From positions 5,642,001-5,706,000 of the forward strand of contig OZ316891.1 in the NCBI GenBank assembly GCA_973895155.1: 64,000 nucleotides of DNA, given 5' to 3'. This DNA is from Marsupella aquatica. Lineage: Eukaryota; Marchantiophyta. Below the pieces are notes generated by a model that ran no database searches, was not told the origin of the DNA, and saw nothing but the letters and a program-made list of their open reading frames with translations. Of this stretch, positions 38,620-47,967 are shown in pieces. Each line of letters begins with the position of its first letter. The stretch's first letter is position 1. The translations under genes and the position numbers were made by a program.

Positions 38620-38875
38620 GAAGGGGTATTTAGGGTTTAGGGTTGCAGGGTGCCGAGTGACCCTTTAACATGGGTCACATACACAACTCAAGGGAGGTTT
38701 AAAATTACCTTGCCATTCCCTAACCCAATACCCTAAACCCTAAATGATATGCAACTCCAAACTTAGTTTGTGCTATGCATGTGACCCAATGATAGCATGG
38801 GTTACTGTTAATAGTATAGCATTTCTTAGACTAAAATGCAACTGTGGAAAGGGTTTAGGGTTTAGGATAAACCTC
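38620..38875. repeat. Short interstitial telomere-like motifs
   Basis: TTTAGGGTTTAGGGTT near 38629, CCCTAAACCCTAAA in inverted orientation near 38731 and GGGTTTAGGGTTTAGG near 38851 are two- to three-copy versions of the plant telomere repeat. Too short for a former telomere; teloboxes or repair-derived inserts are more likely. Confidence 0.6.
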
Positions 38876-41129
38876 CACCTTCATTTTCACATTAACCAAC
38901 AATTAATGTCCATATCGCGGAAGGTTACAACCTCCTAAACATAATGCCCATGGTGCACTGATGTTGGAAAGTTTTTGAGCATGAGATGACCCTAATGATG
39001 TCCCCAGAAGTATTTACTTTGTAATATGACTGTGTTGTTGTGCAGGAGAAGGACATTTCTTTGAGGAATAGTGTCATGGAACTGAACATTACAGTTGGGT
39101 AGCTTGGGGCAGATGTTCATGCTAAATAAGTGAATCTTATGAATATATTGATATGAGACCATTGCATATCTTGTCTTGTTGTAGTAGAGAGAGAAGAAAT
39201 AGAGAGTCATTTGTCATGCAAATGGTTGTGAGGGCTAGAACAAAATCTGCTAGATCATTTGGTGTGCTTGTAAGAAATATGTAGGCTGGCAGGAGGTGAA
39301 AAATATGAATCCTATAGGGAAATTTATGTGTAAAAATCTAACTAATAGGCAGCTGCACACTTTCAAATGAATGATCAATTATTGTTTGAAATTAAGATGT
39401 GGGCATGGCTCCCTTCCAGCATGCAATGCTTAATATCTATAAAGAAGATGTGATTGTAGGGAAACACATTCATTCAATCTATGGAGGTGCTTGTCTAAAA
39501 TCCAGAGTGACATTGACTAACAAAAATGTTGTAGAGAGAATGTATGTTTGGAACAAATTAATGTAGAACTGAAAGACCTTTGCATGCTACTTTTGTCTCT
39601 ACAGTGACCAAAATGGTTGTCTGGTATTTTTATACCTGTTTCTAGTTGGATAATACCATTGAATGGACAAGAGGGCATGGAAAAATCATGAATCACATGC
39701 CTTTGGAAATGCATTGTTGATCTTGTAGTGTGACTAAATGTGAGATTGAAAAGGTTTTTGTACTAAAACCTAGGACTGGCAGTTGGGGAAGATATCACAA
39801 GGATTCTGAACTTGCAAAGGACCAGGAACTGACCCTAGAAGTATAGAGACAAAGCTCTTGCCCCAAATGAGCTCTTTGAAAAGGTTGAAAGTGAAGACAA
39901 AATGTGATAGAAGAGTACATTTTGATGACATTTTCACAAAGTCTGTCCTTCGTGACAAAAGAGTAACATTTGGTGATCCCCTTGGTGAGTATGTACCTTT
40001 GAAGGATAGACTGAGGATTCCCAAAGAATGATTATCAACTTGTTGGAGGAGAAGAATGTTGCAAGTGTGAAAAAGGGGAAAGAGAAGATGTTTTGTTGTC
40101 ATGTGATGATGAGAACATATTTCCAAGGGGAATGGCCCAGTGAGAGGGAAAAAGGAAGAACTACTATAATTAAAAAAAATCTCTTTTCAGGGTGAAAACT
40201 GAGACAAGATCTCTTAGGACAAGCTGCAGTAGAGATGGGCCCGCAAGGGAGCCATTGCCAAGGGATTGGTAAGTTTTTCCAATTCTCTTTCAATTGTGTG
40301 CTTGGAGTGGATGGTGCATTGGATGGGGGCTGGGTGTAGGGATAGTGGGTAGGTTAGGGGGGAGAAGGGAAGCGGGGGGGGGGGGGGGGGGGCGGTGTTC
40401 TCTGCTTGGAAGGCTGCACTTGCAGTTTGGGGTTCAATTCCCCATCAGAGATTTGTTCACGAGAATAGAATGTCATTGTGACATGCCATTGGTTTGTTGT
40501 GACACTGGAAAATTGCAGCGTTCAAAGCTGCACTGGAAATGTGTTGAAGACCTCATTATGTTGTTGGATGATTGATGTATTGAGACACTCAGCCAATATG
40601 GTAAGTGGCATGAAGGGTTTATGTTTGTTGTGGAGGGGCTGTCATGAAGTGATTGAGTTGCCAGATCCAAAATCTGCATCCGAGTTCTATATCCCCTTTC
40701 CTTGGGCCTACTTCCCGAGAATTGTTCTTTTACTGCACGACCGGTCAGTGCTTACATGAACGGAAAGGGCAGAGCCGAAAGCTTTGAATCGGTAGGGTTA
40801 CACGTCAATCGCTTTGCATTCAGGATGAAAAGGTATGGGGATTCGTTGAGAAATTCATATCAGTGAATGGGGCAATGACAGAGTCGTCATCAAGAAACAA
40901 GAGAGAAAATGAACGAGTTCGAAAATAGTCCAAAGAGGACCATAGGGGTCCCTAACCTGAAACAGCAAAAGGCGTTCTTTACAAGTTGAATGATTGAATT
41001 AGGACAACAAGTCCGACAGTTGGTCAATAAACTAAGCTACACCACTTTGCACAGGCAGATGATTGTTGGGTGGCAGAAAGGAGCTTGTAAAATGCAGAGA
41101 GCCTCTATAGGCCCGCAGTCAATTGGCAA
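38876..41129. other. Intergenic, transposon-like fragments
   Basis: Holds a 19-base G run at 40374-40392 in a G-rich setting (G-quadruplex potential on the plus strand). Right after it GGGTTCAATTCCCC near 40430 resembles a Pol III B box, so a decayed SINE is possible. A plus frame near 39925-40030 (FDDIFTKSVLRDKRVTFGD) is open but unrecognised. No supported gene. Confidence 0.35.
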
Positions 41130-42025
41130 CGCGCAGCCCGGGAAAACTGCTACTTGTGGCAGTTAATCTATTGCATCCCTGCTACCCAACACTGGCGCTT
41201 CCCCCGTCTACCACCTACCGATCCGATCATTTGGTGTACTAGATGTGAGCAAAGCATACATGAAGATCTCATCCATTGCATTTGGGAATGCAACATAGGT
41301 GGTCTGGACATGGGTCCAACCCATCCTTCAACAATGTGCTTTCTCTCAAGGACCCCGGATACAACTGCTACCCGTGCATATTTTTGTTGGGGGACCAGTG
41401 CCTGAACAATGGGACATTCTTGAGCGTCTGTGGCACATTGTTCAAGCCATCATCTACTAGACCATCTGGGAAGATAGATGCCTACATTTTATTGAGCACA
41501 CCCAGCCCAATCCACAGGGAATTATACAGAAGACTGGCATTGTCTAGGAGTTTACCTCCGAAGAGATTTGGGCAGGCTTAAAACAAGGGTTCGAAATGGG
41601 AAGATCACATACAATGAAGCTCAACACAAAATGTCAATGGACTTTGGGACTTGGGATGGACTCTGGCAAATTCATGAAGATCTGCTCCAAGTTCAGCCAG
41701 CCCCCCCCCCCTCCACCATGAGATTCTCTCTTCCCCAGGTTCGAGGGTGTGCTACTTCTAGACTGATAGGTTCGTTCTTATCACGGACCCACTGTATGGG
41801 ACCCTGCCGGTCCCAGACCACTAGCCAGTCTTTGGGAGTGTGCTACTCCTGTCATAGTCTCCAAATTGCTTGTTTGGTTTGTCTCTCTGGAGACCCAGTT
41901 TCTTACCTGGTTCCGGCCTCACAGGTCACCTCTGGTTCCCATGGGTTGTTGCCTCTTTTGAAGCCCCCCTTTTTGTATGCTGACTAAATGAATGTAATTC
42001 TTTGGTTTTTAGAGGCAAAAAAAAT
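41130..42025 (+). mobile_element. 3' end of a degenerate LINE
   Basis: In broken plus frames the stretch encodes the region after the reverse transcriptase of plant LINEs: CIPATQHWRFPRLPPTDP, then the zinc-finger-like WCTRCEQSIHEDLIHCIWEC (Cys-x2-Cys, His, Cys), then after a frameshift EQWDILERLWHIVQAIIY, a stop, and IWEDRCLHFIEH. The order matches zf-RVT followed by the W..IW..R tail of non-LTR retrotransposons. Two in-frame stops and a frameshift show it is dead. It ends in a GTATGCTGACTAAATGAATG-type 3' tail and a short A run at 42018-42025, as expected for target-primed insertion. The 5' end is truncated and not located exactly. Confidence 0.7.
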
Positions 42026-42027
42026 TG

Positions 42028-42710
42028 GCAAGGGGGAATGTGTTACCCCCGTTAGTTAAGGGAGAAGAGAATAATGAGCGCAGTGACATCGCTGACCCTG
42101 AACTCAGGCATTCTAGACAGGTTTCATGGTATATGGTGGGTGACAGTATTGCTTGGCACCGTCTAAATTACGGAACAGAACTCCGTGAAGATCTTTGATT
42201 AACCCTTTGGCATTCCTCTAGCACTTCTATTGTACTAAGAATGTTAATCTTTTGATGGAGCCAGTGATTGAGTGGGAAACAACGCGCCGACGTACTGTAA
42301 AAGGTGTCTAAACTTAATTCTGATAACTCTTTCAGCGACTGTCCATCTCCAGTCTGGGGTGTAGCGAAACCCTCATTGCAATAACGATTCTTGGATGGTG
42401 AAGGAGCATGGTATGTCAACCAGACTCACTTGGACCACAAGTAGTCCACTCAGCAATCAACAGTCTAGGATTTGATAGTCAATTCGACAAGATCCGCACT
42501 CACTCACTCTTTGTGCGAGTTGTCTGTTTGAATTTGGCATCTGTGGTCAGTAAACTGTAAGTTCAATTCCATTCAATTCGATTCCATTGCTCCACTCCTA
42601 GCTCAAGTTCAATCTATACCATTAATTCTATTACTCCATTCCTAGCTCACTGTGCTGCTCATAGACAAATTAAGCCCATGACTACTTTACGGGCTGGTTA
42701 TTTCGCCGTC
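42028..42710. mobile_element. Possible LTR-like sequence
   Basis: GGCAAGGGGGAATG followed by TGTTACCCCCGTTAG looks like a polypurine tract next to the start of an LTR. CACTCACTCACTCTTTGTGC near 42500 resembles R/U5 text of plant LTR elements. No matching right end, primer site or second LTR was found, so this is tentative. Confidence 0.25.
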
Positions 42711-43085
42711 CGTGATTTCCATTTGTCTATTGTTGTCTAAGCAACGCACTTCAGCCAGATCACTTACGATCAAACATTTTCAAAGACGGGTGAGATCGCA
42801 CCCAAGACAACCAAGATCGCATACTACCAAAATCAATAGAATTGCAAGACGTGACAGACAAACTTCCGCAAGACTACTACAATCACAACTTGTAGCAGAA
42901 GAAAATCAACACACACCCAAAACACGAGAAACTACAGTTCAAGGGACACACTTTGGTCCCCAGTTAAACAAGAACAAAATCTACAACCCCAAGCTGTCTT
43001 ACTCCGCATGATCAGAGAGTCATGTGTCCTACAGTCAGAACTACCCAAAAGAGTCATGGGAGATGCTTCCGTGGAAGGAGTGCAT
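42711..43085. other. Unrecognised, repeat-like
   Basis: A basic plus frame (42712-43011, with RRDRQTSARLLQSQLVAEEN) is open but unrecognised; it may belong to the preceding LTR-like sequence. Confidence 0.25.
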
Positions 43086-43089
43086 GATG

Positions 43090-43380
43090 CGTTTGGATTC
43101 GTGGTTTGATCGAGAGATTGAACTTGAGGGAAGTGATGCCCCTGAGTATGAGTCTGTAGCGCGTTTGGATTCGTTACTCGATTGAGGCATAGAATGATGA
43201 AATTCATCAGTGATGAATTTGGATTCGTTATTCGATTGAGGGATTGAATGATGGGATGTCAATCAGTAATAAATTTGGATTCGTCACTCGATTGAGGGAT
43301 TGAATGATGGAATGTCAATCAGTGACAAATCTGGAATTGTACCCTAATTAGTGATACGTTTGGATGCGTTATAACATTGA
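43090..43380. repeat. Tandem repeat of about 55 bp downstream of U2
   Basis: Units starting TTTGGATTCGT lie at 43092, 43164, 43218 and 43274, with decayed copies near 43328 and 43358. The best conserved text is TCGATTGAGGGATTGAATGATGG.ATGTCAATCAGT, split here by one variable base. Confidence 0.8.
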
Positions 43381-43383
43381 GGC

Positions 43384-43497
43384 AGGATTTGTTGTAGTAT
43401 TCAGGCTGGATTCGGTGAAGTGAAGAGTTCGGAATGCTTTAGGATTTGTTGTAGTATTCAGGCTGGATTCGGTGAAGTGATGAGTTCGGAATGCTTT
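43384..43497. repeat. Two perfect-looking 57 bp tandem copies
   Basis: AGGATTTGTTGTAGTATTCA begins copies at 43384 and 43441; the copies differ at one or two bases. They lie 30 bases beyond the predicted 3' end of the U2 RNA. Confidence 0.85.
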
Positions 43498-43526
43498 TTG
43501 AGATGATTGGTCTCCCAGTGAAGGGA

Positions 43527-43722
43527 GGGGGGCTGCGCCAGCCATGGAGGTAGTGCAATACCAAGGCGACACTGCGAGACCGAGCTAGCAAGCTAGCCCA
43601 TTGGTCTCGCACCCGAGAGATATTAGGTTAATATCGTGAGGGTCAATGACCCTCGTATCAGATATTAAACTGATAAGAACAGATACTACACTTGATCTTA
43701 GCCATAAGGCCGAGAAAGGTAT
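43527..43722 (-). ncRNA. U2: U2 spliceosomal RNA
   Basis: Read on the minus strand from 43722 the RNA starts ATACCTTTCTCGGCCTTATG and continues through GCTAAGATCAAG, the branch-site-pairing GTAGTATCTGTTC, and TTATCAGTTTAATATCTGAT, all as in eukaryotic U2 apart from one loop base. Stem IIb is perfect (GAGGGTC ATT GACCCTC). Stem III is a clean helix (TGCGAGACC with GGTCTCGCA) capped by GCTAGCTTGCTAGC. The stem-loop IV text GGTATTGCACTACCTCCA is close to the U2B''-binding loop. The Sm site is unusual: where plant U2 has a U-rich AAUUUAUUUUUUA-type stretch, this gene reads AACCTAATATCTCTCGGG. The 3' end is estimated from the usual length (about 196 bases). Intact stems with compensated sequence argue for a working or recently working gene. 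Confidence 0.9.
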
Positions 43723-43744
43723 GCCTCTACAGAGAAAGAGTCAG

Positions 43745-43754
43745 GTTTATATAG
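43745..43754 (-). promoter_or_regulatory. TATA box of the U2 gene
   Basis: The minus strand reads CTATATAAAC, about 23-32 bases upstream of the predicted U2 start, the position used by plant Pol II snRNA promoters. No good match to the canonical plant upstream sequence element GTCCCACATCG was found at -70. Confidence 0.6.
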
Positions 43755-43776
43755 GTTCGGTTTAAGTGAAACGGAT

Positions 43777-43990
43777 GTCATCTTTACTTATGGTTTTATT
43801 CTAGAGGTTGTCGTAGCTCACATCATGTTTCCCAGCCGTGATCTTTACGTTACGTGTTTCGGGACCCAGCTCTTCGTTTCTACTTTTAGGGCGTCATCTT
43901 TACTGGGACGCCTTTCTGGAACCTCACTGCAGCTTTCCCTTTCTACTTTTATAGGGGCCTCACGTCGTTCTTTCCACCATCTTTACACAG
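43777..43990 (-). promoter_or_regulatory. Repeated GTAAAGATG motif upstream of U2
   Basis: On the minus strand AGTAAAGATGAC (43777-43788), CGTAAAGATCAC (about 43838-43849), AGTAAAGATGACGC (about 43891-43904) and GTGTAAAGATGG (about 43976-43987) lie 55-265 bases upstream of the U2 start. The nearest sits where the plant USE is expected. They are embedded in diverged direct repeats that also share TTCTACTTTTA. The role is inferred. Confidence 0.35.
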
Positions 43991-45769
43991 GACTCCTTTC
44001 GTGAATCGTGAATGCAGGCGCCGTTCCCTCAAGGACACTCTTTTCAATGTTTGTCTTTCCCGTTACTCCATGTTCAGGGAAACTTCTTTTTCCCTCTTTT
44101 TCAGTTTTTATTTTTTCTTGGGGAAGAAGGGAGGAAAGGGAAACCCCTTTTGTTCACTTGGCTGGGGTTAGGTGGAGGTTTCCCTTGACCAGAATGTTGC
44201 GGGTTTGATAGTGGGTCAAAATCTATGCTTCCTCAAAAACACTAGCGTCAATGCATGCTCCAGAGCAGGACATCTATCCTCTATTTTCTGGGTCTGCTTT
44301 TGGTTTTCAAGGCAAAAAAAAACAGTACCGTCAAAAGCTTGGGCTGTGAGTGCACTGGGTCCGCACCAAAAGTCAGGCTGTGCAAATGGATTGATGTCCT
44401 TGCGCCCTTCAAAAAATGACAGTCCTGGGCAGGTTTGAAAACCTTAAACCCTCAGGGTTAAGTTTTCCTGAAAGTTGGGGTTTGGTCAGGGTCAGAAAGG
44501 AAATTTCCGGCAGCTTGTTTGAGATGCCCCTCTACATCACAATGCCCAAAAGAACAAAGCGGGATACAGGATCCGAAAGCCAGGAGACTCAATAAAGGGG
44601 AGGAAACAGCGGGAAAACCAAAGTGCCAAAAAGCCCAAGAGTGCTGCATTAGGGCAAAAGTACTAAGGCCATAGTGAGCACTAACTTGAGACAAGGGTCA
44701 TGAAGAGCAATGTGTCTCGAGGTCCAAAGCCAAAAGCCTCAGCCCTCCAAACATACCAAAGAAAAAGCTCTGATATAACTTGACTTTGCAATGTCCCAAA
44801 CATGCCAAAAGGACAAACTATTCTGTATATGGATGACAAGTTCACCAATGTAACTAGGGGAGCTACATATGAAAACTATGCCATATTTGTAAATACACTA
44901 AAAATAGAGGAAGTGTTATAAAATCAATCATCTTTAGGGCAATGCACTTAAAGACTGATTGTTACAAAGGTGTTTTGGCCTATAGGGCATATTTCTTTTC
45001 ATCAACCTTGTTACATCTTGATACTAAAAATTGGGGGTTTTCTCACACAGTTGCACAGCCAGGTCTGTGGGCTAGGTGTCCCTTTCCTTTTCCAAGAAAA
45101 ACCCCACAACAGGTCTCATATATTAACACATTTCACATGTAAATGATGCATATTTACAAATTGGGTGTAATAAATTGTAAATATATTTCCAGTAATGTAA
45201 ACATATTTCCCAGAACATATAGAATTTCAATTTTGTGACCACACTAGGAAAAGGTTGATTAGGAGGGGCCCCAGCCCCCTTCAAGAATTGAACCAATTCC
45301 CTTGCTACCACATTGATGTAAGGAGGAGCCCGCACGGAGGCATCCTCTTTGGATTGTTCCATGTAAACTCTATACTCCTCCTATAACTTGGTGTTTTGTA
45401 ACTCTAAACCATCTACTCTAACAATGTTTTACTCTTTTTCTTTTTCTTTTTCTTCTTCTAAATTCTTCATTCTTCTCAGCATCTCTGCCCATTTACTCCC
45501 ATTTTGTGACCCCAATCTGTGCAGGAAATACAACTCTTAGATGTTAATAAATCACGGCGGTCGGATTTCATCTGCTCTAACCTGTTCCCGATCTTTCCCT
45601 TAAAACACAACTCCTAGTATATAAGGAGCTGCAGGACAGTACGGCCATAAAGGAGTATCAAAAGTTTCTGAAAGAAAGTATCAGGCAGGAGAAAGAGCAG
45701 AAAAGGTCAAAACTCTTTTATTTTTGTTCTGTACTCATTTTGGAACAGAAAACACCAGGCCGTAAATAT
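43991..45769. other. Intergenic, transposon-like fragments
   Basis: 44265-44330 resembles 25170-25240, a dispersed element with GCTTTTGGTTTTCAAGGC followed by A-rich sequence. No supported gene. Confidence 0.35.
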
Positions 45770-46215
45770 CCTCGAGATCTTTCATTTGTCACAGATCGCC
45801 TTGAAAATACTTCTTTTCATGTGGACAGAAAATATTTTATTAGCAAAAAACAATGAACTGTATAGATTTCAGTAGAGACCAAATCGACGGCCAGGAAGGC
45901 TTGGATTTGTTTTATTTTTCATTTGCAAACTATTCAACCATTTTCAAAAAGGAAGAAACCCATCGGTAGATCTCATTGAGATTTTTCATTTGAGCCATAT
46001 ATCGCCCACTAAAGTGGACGGATGAGATTCACGGATATGGTAAGGGCAGACGGCTCAGATCTCCTCCTGACTCCCCCCAAAATTCAAATTTTGAATTGGA
46101 CCAATCATTTTTCACCGTTTGTTTTTCCATGTTTTTCATGAAATATTGAATCTTTTTGTCTCAATTTGAGACATAGATCTCATTGAGATCTTCGTTTTGA
46201 GCCATAGATCGGATT
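45770..46215. repeat. Three dispersed copies of a GAGATCTTTCATTTG motif
   Basis: GAGATCTTTCATTTGTCACA near 45772, GAGATTTTTCATTTGAGCCA near 45978 and GAGATCTTCGTTTTGAGCCA near 46184 are about 200 bases apart. The last two are preceded by AGATCTCATTGAGAT, itself an inverted repeat. Probably remnants of an amplified element. Confidence 0.5.
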
Positions 46216-46711
46216 GGATGGTATAGGATAGACACAAATATAAGGAAAAATCCAATGGCTTAGGAGAGGTGCAGCTGCGCTTCTAGAGGATCCGGCCACA
46301 CATGAGGGAAATTATGAGGACTCCGGGTATCCCGGAGTCTCTTGTAGTAGTACTTGCGGTTTAAGATGGAGCCTGGTCACATTGAAGGCAAGTTAACCAG
46401 AAAGCAGGACATAAACAAACTCAACAAACTTTCCGCCGGCTAGCACGTGACCAAAGAACTGGCGAGCAATGACGGAAATGCAACACTTACCTGCACAAGT
46501 GCAATGAGATGGTCAAAGGCGAGCCAAGGCGACGCAGAGTCGTAGAGGTCAGATTTCAGTCAGCAAAGTAACGCGAGTCCCGAAAGCGACGCAAAGGTCG
46601 GTCAGACACAGAAGCGTTGTTCGAGTGAGAAGAAGACTCAGCTCAAGGAAAAGTTTCTGTTCTATACTGCTCGTCCCCATTGCTTGTCTACATTTTGTGC
46701 TTCTCGTCCAG
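46216..46711. other. Intergenic with a short perfect palindrome
   Basis: GACTCCGGG TAT CCCGGAGTC at 46319-46339 is a nine-base perfect inverted repeat. Nothing else recognised. Confidence 0.5.
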
Positions 46712-46905
46712 GACAGTTGCGTGTTAGGGCAACGTTCATGACAAGAACACTCGAGCATTTTTTGAACAAGAAGAAGACTCAGGTGTTCCAGCCCTACCGG
46801 GAATTGTGACCGACACAGTTATGTGTTAGGGCAACATTCATGGCATGAACGCTCGAGAATGTTTTTCAACAGAGAAAAGGTTGTTCCAGCCCTACCAGGA
46901 ATTGT
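46712..46905. repeat. Two-copy 100 bp direct repeat
   Basis: GACAGTTGCGTGTTAGGGCA starts the first copy at 46712 and CACAGTTATGTGTTAGGGCA the second at 46814. Both end in TTCCAGCCCTACC.GGAATTGTGA. Confidence 0.8.
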
Positions 46906-47021
46906 GAGGCAATCTTGACCTGGCATTCTTCTGTTACTAGCTGTCTAAATCCGTATTGGTGGATCCACATTGACCAAGATACACTCCCATTTTCCCCATT
47001 TTCCATTCACCCTTACAGTAA

Positions 47022-47281
47022 GAGCTAGGTTCCATGCGGCTGGGAGTAAGGAGTACAAATACTGTATCAAGGAGTATGATTTTCCCTCACACTCCCTATT
47101 AAACTTCAGGGGTACCCCCTGCCCCTGTATAAAAATAGTATAGTGCATTCTCCTTGGCTCCTAAGTCAAAATTCTTATATGTGAAATACTATGTACACCT
47201 TGGCATATGGTGTATTTGGGCCCCAGGGGATGTCAGAGGGAGTGACCGTACTCCCTACCCCTGGCCCATGGAACCTGGCCC
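47022..47281. mobile_element. Tourist-like MITE, 260 bp
   Basis: The left end reads GAGCTAGGTTCCATGCGGCT and the right end, inverted, reads GGGCCAGGTTCCATGGGCCA; similarity continues to GGAGTAC, giving terminal inverted repeats of about 35 bases. TAA flanks both sides (47019-47021 and 47282-47284), as for PIF/Harbinger elements. No coding capacity. Confidence 0.75.
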
Positions 47282-47284
47282 TAA

Positions 47285-47967
47285 TCCCCATTTTCCACTC
47301 ACCCTCAACTTCAGATATGCCCCCTGACTCACTAGGTTCACCCTAGACCCTCGGTCTAGAAGAGTAGCTTTTGATAGCAATATATAATTAGATAGATGGT
47401 CGATGGATTAGGCTTTCACCTTCTTCCCTACACAAAACGAGATGGTACAGGCAATTTTCCTAGGGCACAGGACACAATTCAGTTAAGAAACTCTAGGGTA
47501 ATTAATTCTTCCAAATTGCAATGAATGTACCAAGATGATGTTTCTATTCCAAATTCTTCAATGGTTACATATAATAGACGACGCTGGCTCAGGTGGGGCT
47601 CAAGGGATGCAATTTTTTTTTTTTAATTGAGAAGGCCATCCAAATTTCTTATATGGCTGAAACGTTGCTCATGATATCCCATGAAGTAGCAAACTTTCCA
47701 ACGTTGTGCTAGAGTGAAATCTTTTTGCTGTCCGTGACAACATCCACATAGTAACAGAGTCCAAATGACAACTAGTAAATTAAAAACGTTTTTGGCTGTA
47801 ATTAACAATGCATTTTTGTGCTAATGGACAACTGAATCCTACTCACACATCTCCTAATGTACAAATGTCTTCTACATAATGAACCCCAAAATCTAAAACG
47901 AGCAGAGTGACGAAAAGTGATCTAGCAAAATTGTAAATGGTCTGTCCACAGGAGGCCTCGCTGGGTA
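47285..47967. other. 3' flank of CSN4
   Basis: The part next to 47967 is probably the CSN4 3' UTR. No other gene seen. Confidence 0.4.

Noticed and set aside
38620-38875. Former telomere or chromosome fusion point
   Set aside because: Only two or three repeat units in mixed orientation; too short for that reading.
39770-40126. 118-residue minus-strand frame, briefly considered as a retrotransposon fragment
   Set aside because: No recognisable integrase or reverse transcriptase motif on either strand.
43090-43500. CRISPR-like look of the regular repeats
   Set aside because: Units are contiguous and diverged without unique spacers, and the host is a eukaryote.
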